This document shows positions 1-6,590 of a stretch of 20,981 bases of DNA, in pieces; position 1 is the first letter of the stretch, and each line of letters opens with the position of its first letter. Below the pieces are notes generated by a model, which searched no databases, was not told where the DNA came from, and worked only from the letters and a program-made list of their open reading frames with translations. A program made the position numbers and the translations under genes. The stretch is from RGIG4074 sp964459165 (lineage in GTDB: Bacteria; Bacillota; Clostridia; Christensenellales; Borkfalkiaceae), in assembly GCA_964459165.1 (NCBI GenBank), contig CAYWKM010000031.1, positions 1-20,981 on the forward strand, in the 5' to 3' direction.

Positions 1-101
1 TTTTTGTCGTAAAGAGCAGATACGTATCGGCAAAAGACGGAGCGTCCGCCTGCCAAGGGAAGACGAAAACTCTCCTTAAAAATCTTCTTTTGCGGACAAA
101 T
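1..101. other. Left-edge stretch, unassigned
   Basis: This stretch precedes a strong terminator whose T-tract lies on the plus strand, so it may hold the 3' end of a plus-strand gene that starts outside the window. One plus frame is open from base 2 to a TAA at 77-79, giving a short, very basic tail. Another frame stays open through the terminator stem. Neither tail resembles a family I recognise. The stretch is too short to assign. Confidence 0.2.
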
Positions 102-148
102 AAACAGTCCGCCGCCTTCGCTAACGAAGGCGGCGGACTGTTTTTTTA
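102..148. terminator. Strong, probably bidirectional intrinsic terminator
   Basis: A perfect 19-bp inverted repeat (arms 102-120 and 125-143) encloses a CTAA loop. It is followed on the plus strand by a run of seven T (141-147). On the minus strand the stem is followed by a T-rich stretch, so it can also end the S41 protease operon, whose stop codon lies about 120 bases upstream on that strand. Confidence 0.9.
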
Positions 149-264
149 TACCGTGAAAGGAACCTCTCTCCTTTTAGCTCCTACATTCTGATATCCTGAT
201 ACGGCTAAGCTATACGGCCGTCCGTGTCGTCCGATGGGATCATGGAAAATTCGAACGCCGTTTT

Positions 265-1578
265 TTATGATTTTATCCTCTCTATCACTTCATACAATTC
301 TTCATCGTAAAAAGACACGTAGCCGTTCGCTTTTACGGCGTTCGCGCCGTCCTCGTCCGTGATCCCTACGCCGTGAATGCACACGTCCGACAGCGGCCAG
401 AAAATATGCGCCGTCGTAATCTTAATCGCGTCGCCCTGCAAAGCGTTATAATAAGTCGTCTGCATAATTCCCTTGCCGTAGGTCTTCGCCCTTCCGTTTA
501 ATTCGGATAAATAGATATCCGAGTAGGCGATCGTTCCGTAATCGAGCATCGCCCCCAAAAGGCATTCCGACGCGGAAGCGGTATTCACGTTGGCAAGCAC
601 GGTAATTCTGCTTTCGTCGGAAAAATATTTGCCGTAAGAGTTTCCTTTCGCTTTGAACTTTTCCTCGCTGCCGTCGGAGTACCTCGCAACCGCCACGACG
701 GGAGAATTCCCCTCCGCCCCTTTTAAAAGGAAGGAGGCGACTCCGCATAACACTTCCATATCTCCGCCGCCGTTGTTGCGCAAATCCAAGACGAGGTTCG
801 TCTTTCCCTCCGAACGGAAAATTTCAAGCGCGAGCTCCATCTGCTTTACCGCATTCCCCGCAAATTGAGAGAACCGAATATAGGCGGTATCGTCGGGCAA
901 GGTTTCAATCTCTCCCTCGTAGGCGGTTTTATCGAGCGCTTTTTCTCCGCCGAAACGATACGCGCTCGCATTCGAGCGGTAAAAGACATAATTTTCCGCA
1001 TACGCCTCTCTCTGCAACGTATAGACGCGCGCGCCTCCCCCCTCGGCGTTTTCCGCCGCCACGAGAACAAAGGGTTGCTCGTTGGGTATTTCCGAAAAGA
1101 AAGCGATAAAATCCTCGTAAGAGGAGGAATACGTAATCGCATCCTCCGTCGTCCCGAATCCGATCACATACATTCCGGCTTGAATCCCCGCCTCTTCGGC
1201 GGGAGAATTTCCGGCGACTTTATACACGAACATATTGCCGTTCGCCGTGAGGAAGCTGATTCCGATCCCTTCCTGATTTCCCTTCGAACTCGCCTTTGCC
1301 TGTTCGTATTCGGCAGGCGTGTAATAGGTGGAATAAGCGTCGAGCGCGTTATCGACGCCGTCGATCGCCGCTTCGAGAAATTCTTCGTCCGTCATTCCGT
1401 CGTAATAGTGATTCTCTATCTTGTCCTTCACCCATATCAGAGAGCGAATACTGTCGTCAAGCGTCAGGCGATAAGTAAAGAATCCGGCGAAAAAGACGGC
1501 GACGACAACCGCTAAGGCGAGGACGATTTTTATTGCTTTTTTGAAACGTTTCGTTTTTTCATCTGAATGAGTTTCCAA
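265..1578 (-). CDS. Membrane-anchored S41 family (C-terminal processing) serine peptidase
   Basis: The protein is about 437 residues. It has a short cytoplasmic N-terminus, one transmembrane segment (about residues 17-38) and an extracytoplasmic body. A PDZ-like region (about 105-180) contains a typical GNSPAEEAGIQAGM stretch. The S41 domain includes LDLRNNGGGD (about 265-273), TASASE with the catalytic serine (about 333-338) and YGKG with the catalytic lysine (about 369). CtpA/CtpB/Prc proteases of this type trim or degrade extracytoplasmic proteins; the substrate here is unknown. The first possible start is a TTG at 1584 that overlaps the upstream stop, but its Shine-Dalgarno AAGGAGA (1585-1591) is only 1 base away. 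The TTG at 1578 sits 7 bases from AGGAG and is the better start. It is the second gene of an operon with the PucR-type regulator. Confidence 0.88.
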   Translation of the reverse strand: METHSDEKTKRFKKAIKIVLALAVVVAVFFAGFFTYRLTLDDSIRSLIWVKDKIENHYYDGMTDEEFLEAAIDGVDNALDAYSTYYTPAEYEQAKASSKGNQEGIGISFLTANGNMFVYKVAGNSPAEEAGIQAGMYVIGFGTTEDAITYSSSYEDFIAFFSEIPNEQPFVLVAAENAEGGGARVYTLQREAYAENYVFYRSNASAYRFGGEKALDKTAYEGEIETLPDDTAYIRFSQFAGNAVKQMELALEIFRSEGKTNLVLDLRNNGGGDMEVLCGVASFLLKGAEGNSPVVAVARYSDGSEEKFKAKGNSYGKYFSDESRITVLANVNTASASECLLGAMLDYGTIAYSDIYLSELNGRAKTYGKGIMQTTYYNALQGDAIKITTAHIFWPLSDVCIHGVGITDEDGANAVKANGYVSFYDEELYEVIERIKS

Positions 1579-1580
1579 AA

Positions 1581-2609
1581 TCAATCTCCTTTCGACTGTT
1601 TCAATAATTTATACAACACCGTAAGCACGCGAAAGGAAATCGCGTCGGAAAATTTTCTGATATTCATCCCCGTGATCCTTTCGATTTTATCCAAGCGATA
1701 CATGAGCGTATTTCTGTGCATAAATAAATTTCTCGACGTCTCGCTGATATTCAGGCTGTTCAGAAAAAACTCCTCCGCCGTGTTCAGCATATCCTCGTCG
1801 TCGAGAAGCTCTTTGGCTTCCTCGTTTAAAAGCTCGTTCATATATTCCTGTTTCCTGGCTTCCGGAATCTCTTCGAGCATCTTAATGAGAAGGTACTCTT
1901 TATAAGTATGAACCTCCCCCTTGGAATTGAACGTCTTGCACATTCTCACCGCCGTAGCCGCCTGTCGGTAGGATAATACGATTCCCGAAAAATTTTCCGC
2001 TCCGCTGCCCACGCCGATGACGGGACGCTCGCCCGTCTCCTCGAAGATGGACTGCGCGAGGAAGCCTGCGTAATCGGAAGCGGACTGATAATCCGAATCG
2101 TTGCAGTCGAACTTTACGAGCGCGCTGTTGTTTTCGTCGATATGTACGATATAATCGAAGGAATTCGTCATCGCCTGCGCGACCACGTTTTCCACTTCCT
2201 CCATGTGCTTCGCGGTATGGAAGCAGAGCGCGTAGCAGGGGAGGTCCGGAACGGCGTACTTTTCCGCGAAATCCTCGACGGCGAAAGAAGGCTCTTTCCC
2301 CGTTAAAATATTTTTCAAATACTCGTTTTTTGAGAGCGGAACCGTCGCTGCGGGCATTGAGCCGATCAGCTTTACGAGCATGACCGCATAGGTGTATTCC
2401 GTCGCCCCGCAGCCGGACAGATATCCGATATAATTTTCCCCTCGGAAAACAAAGCGGAAAAAGGTGACGTTCTGCTCCTCGTCGCTCAGCGTCTCGTCGA
2501 AGGGGCGCTTCGGGAGAAGCGTTCCGCCCGTCTCCGCCTCTTTAAAATAAGAGACCTGCAACCCCGTTTTTTCTTTTAATTCCTGCAATAAATTTTCAAA
2601 TTCGTTCAT
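1581..2609 (-). CDS. PucR/CdaR-type helix-turn-helix transcriptional regulator
   Basis: This 342-residue protein has a C-terminal PucR-type HTH (about 285-340). That region holds the hallmark MHRNTLMYRLDKIERITG segment, known from CdaR, PucR and related regulators as HTH_30. The middle part (about 125-265), including YRQAATAVRMCK, resembles the GGDEF-like domain of CdaR-type proteins. The N-terminal 100 residues are not recognised and may be a sensor. The start ATG follows GGGGA at suitable spacing and lies downstream of a TATAAT promoter. Its last codons overlap the possible TTG start of the S41 protease, so the two are translationally close and probably co-regulated. The ligand and targets cannot be read from sequence; autoregulation of this operon is only a guess. 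Confidence 0.85.
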   Translation of the reverse strand: MNEFENLLQELKEKTGLQVSYFKEAETGGTLLPKRPFDETLSDEEQNVTFFRFVFRGENYIGYLSGCGATEYTYAVMLVKLIGSMPAATVPLSKNEYLKNILTGKEPSFAVEDFAEKYAVPDLPCYALCFHTAKHMEEVENVVAQAMTNSFDYIVHIDENNSALVKFDCNDSDYQSASDYAGFLAQSIFEETGERPVIGVGSGAENFSGIVLSYRQAATAVRMCKTFNSKGEVHTYKEYLLIKMLEEIPEARKQEYMNELLNEEAKELLDDEDMLNTAEEFFLNSLNISETSRNLFMHRNTLMYRLDKIERITGMNIRKFSDAISFRVLTVLYKLLKQSKGD

Positions 2610-2626
2610 AATTTTCCCCGTACCCT

Positions 2627-2655
2627 ATTATAACTCGTTTCCCGTTAAAAGACAA
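2627..2655 (-). promoter_or_regulatory. Sigma-A promoter of the pucR-like/S41 operon
   Basis: Read on the minus strand, a -35 TTGTCT (2650-2655), a 17-base spacer and a -10 TATAAT (2627-2632) lie just upstream of the regulator ATG at 2609. The predicted 5' UTR is only about 10-12 bases. Confidence 0.75.
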
Positions 2656-2730
2656 CAGGAAATACGGAAATTTTAAGAAATAAAAAGACGATTCTCCGTT
2701 TGCGAAGGGCGGCGGAGGGCGTTTTTCCGT

Positions 2731-2931
2731 TTAAAAATGAGGCGGCGCCTTTGGCGCCGCCCCCCCATGATATGACCTTCGGAAACCGCGCGGACGGCTT
2801 TCCCGCTCGGCACGGCAAAAAATAAACCGGAAGCGATCGCTTCCGCGTCGTATGATCAAAGAGGCATTTTTCGGCGGAATGTTATGCGGCTGCGGTATAA
2901 GCGAAATATCCTCTTTTGCGACCGTAAACAT
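2731..2931 (-). CDS. Possible small protein of unknown function (doubtful)
   Basis: An ATG at 2931 lies 7 bases after GAAGGAGG (2939-2946 on the minus strand), one of the best ribosome binding sites in the window. The 66-codon frame begins MFTVAKEDISLIPQPHN and becomes Arg-rich after about residue 27. The later part runs through two terminator-like hairpins, which is unlikely for a real gene. In the +1 frame a TGA (2856-2858) falls immediately before the first hairpin, so a roughly 25-residue peptide with a frameshift, or a decayed gene, is an alternative. I recognise no family. It would be the last cistron of the sigma operon. Confidence 0.22.
   Translation of the reverse strand: MFTVAKEDISLIPQPHNIPPKNASLIIRRGSDRFRFIFCRAERESRPRGFRRSYHGGAAPKAPPHF
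2733..2761 (-). terminator. Intrinsic terminator
   Basis: A 9-bp perfect stem (GGCGGCGCC at 2741-2749, GGCGCCGCC at 2753-2761) with a 3-base loop is followed on the minus strand by TCATTTTTAAA. It probably acts as the final terminator of the sigma operon. Confidence 0.75.
2818..2845 (-). terminator. Palindrome with T-tract, probable terminator
   Basis: An 18-base perfect palindrome (2828-2845, core GCGATCGC) can fold as a 7-bp stem with a GATC loop. On the minus strand it is followed by GTTTATTTTTTG. This looks like a first terminator after the sigma operon, about 200 bases after the last clear gene. As double-stranded DNA it could instead be a protein-binding site. Confidence 0.55.
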
Positions 2932-3042
2932 GAAAACGCCTCCTTCGATTATGGGCGTACATCGGTTCAATCCCGATCTGCGGATATGACGGAAATCATT
3001 TCCCGATCGGATCGAGCCCTTCGTCCAATCGCTTTTCGGCAA

Positions 3043-3411
3043 TTACTCTTTATAGTTTGTTTTAACGACGACGCAGATCGCCCCGTCGCGGGTGAACGAA
3101 CGCTTTTCGCTGACGCGATCGACGATGTAAAGCCCCCTGCCGCTCTCGGCGTATACGTCGGAGCAGACGCATTTTTCCGGCGGGCGGTAGGCGTTTTCAG
3201 ACTTTACCTGAATACAAATTTTCCCGTCGACGATTTCCCCGCTTAAAAAAGCGACCTCTCCCGCGTGCTGAAACACATTGCTTACGAGCTCGCTCGTAAC
3301 GAGCTTGCTGTTGAAGATGCTCTCCTCCGAAACGTTGAAGGATTCCAAAAAAGAGCAGAACTCCTTCATCGCTTCCTTTAACATCCCGTAATCTTTCAGT
3401 TCAAATTTCAT
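3043..3411 (-). CDS. rsbW: RsbW/SpoIIAB-like anti-sigma ATPase-fold protein
   Basis: This 122-residue protein has the GHKL/HATPase fold of anti-sigma kinases. The N-box SELVSNVFQHAG is intact (Glu41, Asn45, His49), and the G2 segment SGRGLYIVDRVSE (90-102) is typical. The G1 DxGxG motif expected around residues 69-77 is instead KSENAYRPP, so the usual ATP-contacting Asp is missing. The family binds and holds a cognate sigma factor and phosphorylates its STAS antagonist. A TTG at 3441 would extend the frame over the sigma stop codon, but the ATG at 3411, preceded by GAAAGGGG, starts where family members start. It follows the sigma gene by 20 bases and is the last clear gene of the operon. Kinase activity is uncertain. 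Confidence 0.82.
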   Translation of the reverse strand: MKFELKDYGMLKEAMKEFCSFLESFNVSEESIFNSKLVTSELVSNVFQHAGEVAFLSGEIVDGKICIQVKSENAYRPPEKCVCSDVYAESGRGLYIVDRVSEKRSFTRDGAICVVVKTNYKE

Positions 3412-3431
3412 ACCCCTTTCACCCGTTTCGC

Positions 3432-4166
3432 CTATACGCAATCCTTCAGAAGCTCCCTAAGCTTGGCGAGGATTTTCCTTTCCATACGCGAAACGAACAT
3501 CTGCGAAACCCCCAGCCTCTTCGCCGTTTCCGCCTGCGACAGCTCTTGCCCGAAGCGCAGGGCAACCAGTCTTCTCTCCGTTTCGTTCAACTCCTTTAGC
3601 GCGGAAGCGACGGCTTCCTTGTTTTCAAAATCGTCGAAAAAATCTCTCTTGTCGGGAATATAGTCATACTTCGATCCCTCTTCGCCGCTCTCGTCGGAGG
3701 AAGTCGTCGCATCGAGAGAAACCGTCCCCCCTACCTCCTGCGCGCGGAGAATATCTTCCTCGCTCACGTTCAGCCTCAGCGCGAGTTCCTTCGCCGTCGG
3801 CTTTTTCCCCGTCTCGAAGAGAATTTCGTTCTTCGCCCGATTGATCTCCGAATTCAGCCATGCCACCTTGCGGGGAAGCTTAATCAATCTCGATCGGTCG
3901 CGAAAATAATTTTTTATCTCTCCCGTAATCGTCGGCGTAATGAACGTGGTAAACTCGATCCCCATATCGGGGTCGAATCGATCGATCCCCTTTAACAGGG
4001 CGAGCGAAGCCACCTGATACAGGTCGTCGTATTCGATCCCCCTGCCGACAAATTTTTTGGCGAGAATCTGTGCGACGTAAAGATATTTTTCGACGATTTT
4101 ATCGCGTGCGGAAGCGTCCCCGCTTTCCTGATAGATTTTGAAGAGATCTTTGATTTCCTGTTCCAT
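3432..4166 (-). CDS. Sigma-70 family RNA polymerase sigma factor, SigB/SigF/SigG group
   Basis: This 244-residue protein lacks regions 1.1-1.2, as is normal for group 3 sigma factors. Region 2 (about 22-95) contains GIEYDDLYQVASLALLKGID and the -10 recognition stretch around TFITPTITGEIKNYFRDRSR. Region 3 spans about 105-165. Region 4 (about 185-240) has the HTH LSQAETAKRLGVSQMFVSRM. The spacing and sequence match the B. subtilis SigB/SigF/SigG group better than SigA or ECF factors. The start ATG overlaps the upstream stop by one base (TAATG), so translation is probably coupled. The neighbours encode a STAS antagonist and two RsbW-like proteins, the classic partner-switch setting. Whether it controls stress or development cannot be decided here. 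Confidence 0.93.
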   Translation of the reverse strand: MEQEIKDLFKIYQESGDASARDKIVEKYLYVAQILAKKFVGRGIEYDDLYQVASLALLKGIDRFDPDMGIEFTTFITPTITGEIKNYFRDRSRLIKLPRKVAWLNSEINRAKNEILFETGKKPTAKELALRLNVSEEDILRAQEVGGTVSLDATTSSDESGEEGSKYDYIPDKRDFFDDFENKEAVASALKELNETERRLVALRFGQELSQAETAKRLGVSQMFVSRMERKILAKLRELLKDCV

Positions 4167-4525
4167 TATAAACTCTTATGCAAAACGATTTCTTTGACGA
4201 CGCCGCTATCTTTCCTGAACTCCACGTCCTCTACGAGCGCGCCGAGAAGCGCATAGGAGATCTCATCCTCTATGTTATTTTCGACAGGCGGTTCCAAACA
4301 ATCTCCGCTCACCTTTGCGACGAGGCCGTCCTTTTCCTGAAAAGACACCCTCACTTCGTTACAGCCGTTTCGTTTCAATATGAGCATACTCTCGGTGACG
4401 CACACCTTGAAATCCTCCGTATCGTCGAGATCCAGACCCGCTTTTGCGCATAAACCGCTTACGGTAAGCCTTACCGTGGTAAAATATTCGCTTGTCTTAA
4501 CCGGCACATTGATAAAGAATTCCAT
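4166..4525 (-). CDS. Degenerate RsbW/SpoIIAB-like protein (likely non-kinase)
   Basis: This 119-residue protein sits where RsbW or SpoIIAB normally sits, between the STAS gene (2-base gap) and the sigma gene (1-base overlap). Its outline follows the fold: a leading beta-strand, a DTEDFKVCVTES helix aligning with the N-box helix (Glu45), and a C-terminal LLGALVEDVEF helix aligning with the post-G2 helix. The ATP-site residues are gone. The N-box Asn position is Ile49, no DxGxG is present (SGDCLEPP instead), and the G2 glycines are replaced around 88-95. I infer a protein that may bind the sigma or STAS partner without phosphorylating it. A divergent but active ATPase cannot be excluded. The start ATG follows GGAG at 11 bases. 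Confidence 0.72.
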   Translation of the reverse strand: MEFFINVPVKTSEYFTTVRLTVSGLCAKAGLDLDDTEDFKVCVTESMLILKRNGCNEVRVSFQEKDGLVAKVSGDCLEPPVENNIEDEISYALLGALVEDVEFRKDSGVVKEIVLHKSL

Positions 4526-4527
4526 TT

Positions 4528-4833
4528 CTATTCAATCTCCATGATCGTATCGAGAGCGCATATGGTAAAAAGTTTTTTGATCTTCGGTTTGAGCGACAGC
4601 AGCTTCATCCTCTTCCCCGCCGTCTTTACCCTTTTAAAAATTTTAACGAAAGTCCCCAGCGTGGTGCTGTCGATAAATTCCAGCTTCTCGCAATCAAAAA
4701 CAACGTCCTTGGGATCTCTTTCAAATTCGCTCATGACGCAACTGAAAAATTCCTCGGCGTTCCCCGAATCGATTTCTCCTTTTAGCGAAAATTTAAAAGA
4801 ACTCCCTTCGTCGAGATAATTGATTTCTTCCAT
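4528..4833 (-). CDS. rsbV: STAS-domain anti-sigma factor antagonist (RsbV/SpoIIAA-like)
   Basis: This 101-residue single STAS domain has the conserved FIDSTTLG loop. Ser56, following Asp55, is at the position of the phosphorylated serine of B. subtilis RsbV. In this family the unphosphorylated form captures the anti-sigma protein and frees the sigma factor. Phosphorylation by an RsbW-type kinase switches it off, and a PP2C phosphatase resets it. No PP2C gene is in the window, so the phosphatase must be encoded elsewhere. GAGGAG (4843-4848) lies 9 bases before the ATG. It is the first gene of the sigma operon. Confidence 0.9.
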   Translation of the reverse strand: MEEINYLDEGSSFKFSLKGEIDSGNAEEFFSCVMSEFERDPKDVVFDCEKLEFIDSTTLGTFVKIFKRVKTAGKRMKLLSLKPKIKKLFTICALDTIMEIE

Positions 4834-4870
4834 AACTTTTTACTCCTCGAAGATTTTTTTATCTATCTAT

Positions 4871-4899
4871 ATTTTAACACAAAACGGCGTTCGTTGAAA
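4871..4899 (-). promoter_or_regulatory. Candidate promoter of the sigma operon
   Basis: On the minus strand, TTTCAA (4894-4899), a 17-base spacer and TAAAAT (4871-4876) preceded by TGT form an extended -10 element. The leader to the ATG at 4833 would be about 30 bases. A second TATAAT (4965-4970) farther upstream has only a poor -35. No clear GTTTAA/GGGTAT-type SigB promoter is seen, so self-recognition by the sigma factor is not evident. Confidence 0.4.
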
Positions 4900-4983
4900 C
4901 AGCTTTTATAAAATTTTTTATTCGTCGATCAAAATATTCTATCTCTCGCTTGCGTTTTTTCTATATTATAGGGCGTTTAAAAA

Positions 4984-5012
4984 TTGACAATAAACTTTTG
5001 TTATGTTATAAT
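4984..5012 (+). promoter_or_regulatory. Perfect consensus sigma-A promoter of citrate synthase
   Basis: TTGACA (4984-4989), a 17-base spacer and TATAAT (5007-5012) give a transcript start near 5019. A strong AAGGAGG (5040-5046) follows, 4 bases before the ATG at 5051. No operator or riboswitch is apparent in the short leader. Confidence 0.93.
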
Positions 5013-5050
5013 GAAATTATATAAAAAATTTTTATAATCAAGGAGGCGCT

Positions 5051-6421
5051 ATGGATAAAGAAAAAAACGCGGAATTAAAAAATGCAAAAATGATCGCAGA
5101 GCTCTCCGCCCTATCCGAAAAGAACGTTATCGATCAGGATCTCTACATACAGAACGACGTAAAGAGAGGTCTGCGGGATCAAGACGGCAAGGGCGTGCTT
5201 TGCGGACTCACCGAGGTCTCGGAGGTAAACGCTTTCCGCATGATCGACGGCGTAAAGACTCCCATCGACGGAGAGCTCATATACAGAGGCGTCGACGTAA
5301 AACAGCTCGTCGAAAATTGCGTATCGGAAAACAGATTCGGCTTTGAAGAAACCGTCTACCTCCTCTTGTTCGGCGAGCTCCCCAACCAAAGAACGTTGAG
5401 AGAATTTACCAATCTTCTTTCCGACTTCCGCCCTCTGCCCAAGACCTTCGTGAGAGACGTCATCATGAAATCCCCCTCGAGCGATATCATGAATATGCTC
5501 GCGCGGTGCGTGTTAAACCTATACTCTTACGATTCGAACGCCGACGATACCTCGCACGAAAACGTGCTCCGACAGTGTTTGAAGCTCATCGCGCAATTTC
5601 CCCAGCTCGCCGTCTATTCCTATCGCGCCGATCAATATTACAACTCGGGCTCCTCTCTCATCATTCATCAGCCGGTACCCGAATATTCCTGCGCGCAAAA
5701 TATCCTTCATATGCTGAGAAAGAACAATCGCTTTACCGACCTCGAAGCAAAGACGCTCGATATCTGTTTGATTCTCCATGCGGAACACGGCGGAGGCAAC
5801 AACTCCACCTTCACCACGCACGTCGTAACCTCCACGGGAACGGATACCTATTCCTCCGTAGCGGCCTCGCTCGGCTCGCTGAAGGGTCCCAAGCACGGCG
5901 GCGCGAACATCAAGGTCATGAATATGATGGAAAACATCAAAGAAAACCTGCATAATAATTGGAGCGAAAGCAATATCCGAGACTATTTAAACAAAATTCT
6001 GCGGAAAGAAGCCTTCGATCGGAGCGGACTCATTTACGGCATGGGGCACGCCGTATATTCTATAAGCGATCCCCGCGCGGAAATTTTAAAGGTATTTGCC
6101 GGAAAGCTTTCCATCGAAAAGAGCATGGAAAGAGAATTTGAACTTTATAATACGGTTGCGAAAATCGCCACGGAGCTCATTGCCGAATCGAGAAACACGG
6201 TAAAGCTCGTGTGCCCCAACGTAGATTTTTATTCGGGCTTCGTATATTCCATGTTGAATTTGCCCCGCGCAATGTATACGCCGATGTTCGCTATTTCCCG
6301 TATCGCCGGTTGGAGCGCGCATCGCCTCGAAGAGCTTACCAACGGCAACAAAATTATACGTCCGGCTTATATGTGCGTAAAGCCAAGAAATCTTTATATC
6401 CCCTTAAACGAGAGAAACTGA
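5051..6421 (+). CDS. gltA: Citrate synthase (citrate/2-methylcitrate synthase family)
   Basis: The enzyme condenses oxaloacetate with acetyl-CoA to citrate in the cytoplasm. The 456-residue protein carries all three catalytic residues in their motifs: His282 in GPKHGGAN, His333 in GMGHAVY and Asp392 in NVDFYSG. HAEHGGGNNSTF (about 244-255) is also typical. The N-terminal 40-50 residues are a longer, charged leader than in short bacterial enzymes, as in many clostridial homologues. It stands alone on the plus strand with its own consensus promoter and terminator, and no aconitase or isocitrate dehydrogenase gene is adjacent. In an anaerobe the likely role is glutamate/2-oxoglutarate biosynthesis (inference). 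Methylcitrate activity cannot be excluded from sequence. Confidence 0.96.
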   Translation: MDKEKNAELKNAKMIAELSALSEKNVIDQDLYIQNDVKRGLRDQDGKGVLCGLTEVSEVNAFRMIDGVKTPIDGELIYRGVDVKQLVENCVSENRFGFEETVYLLLFGELPNQRTLREFTNLLSDFRPLPKTFVRDVIMKSPSSDIMNMLARCVLNLYSYDSNADDTSHENVLRQCLKLIAQFPQLAVYSYRADQYYNSGSSLIIHQPVPEYSCAQNILHMLRKNNRFTDLEAKTLDICLILHAEHGGGNNSTFTTHVVTSTGTDTYSSVAASLGSLKGPKHGGANIKVMNMMENIKENLHNNWSESNIRDYLNKILRKEAFDRSGLIYGMGHAVYSISDPRAEILKVFAGKLSIEKSMEREFELYNTVAKIATELIAESRNTVKLVCPNVDFYSGFVYSMLNLPRAMYTPMFAISRIAGWSAHRLEELTNGNKIIRPAYMCVKPRNLYIPLNERN

Positions 6422-6491
6422 TCCTTTTTATCTGCGACGCTCGAAAACCGACCGTCCGGACGATATTCGGATTCGCCCCTCCAAATTTGAG

Positions 6492-6530
6492 ACTTTTCCC
6501 GATTTATATTCGGGAAAGGTTCTTTTTTGT
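6492..6530 (+). terminator. Intrinsic terminator of citrate synthase
   Basis: An 11-bp stem with one G-T pair (arms 6492-6502 and 6510-6520) and a 7-base loop is followed by TCTTTTTTGTT. It lies about 70 bases after the citrate synthase stop. Confidence 0.9.
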
Positions 6531-6540
6531 TAAACGAAAG

Positions 6541-6590
6541 CGTCAAAAACCCCGTCTGCATATCAGAGACAGACGGGTTGATTTTTTATT
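6541..6590. terminator. Bidirectional terminator, mainly for the ABC-F gene
   Basis: The arms AACCCCGTCTG (6548-6558) and CAGACGGGTT (6570-6579) pair with one bulged base. On the minus strand the stem is followed by TTTTTGACG and ends the ABC-F transcript. On the plus strand it is followed by GATTTTTTATTTT, which overlaps the last codons of the ABC-F gene, giving a second stop for citrate synthase transcripts. Confidence 0.8.

Larger units (their letters stand above)
2610..3042. other. Intergenic gap with promoter, two terminators and a doubtful small ORF
   Basis: This 433-base gap holds the promoter of the PucR-like gene (2627-2655) and two minus-strand hairpins that look like intrinsic terminators (2733-2761 and 2818-2845). 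It also holds a small ORF with a strong Shine-Dalgarno (2731-2931). The stretch 2944-3042, just downstream of the second RsbW-like gene, shows repeated GATCGGG words and a short GGAAAT/ATTTCC inverted repeat, but no gene I can support. Confidence 0.6.

Noticed and set aside
2..79. Open plus-strand tail at the left edge ending in TAA before the terminator
   Set aside because: At 25 codons it is too short to identify, and another frame is equally open, so it is noted only as an unassigned edge.
186..201. TGATATCCTGATAC, partly like the SPFH operator
   Set aside because: Only one half is close to TGATATCA, the spacing differs, and no promoter is next to it.
865..1515. Plus-strand open frame of 216 codons opposite the S41 protease
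   Set aside because: It is Arg/Ile-rich shadow sequence with no recognisable domain, while the minus strand carries the PDZ and S41 motifs.
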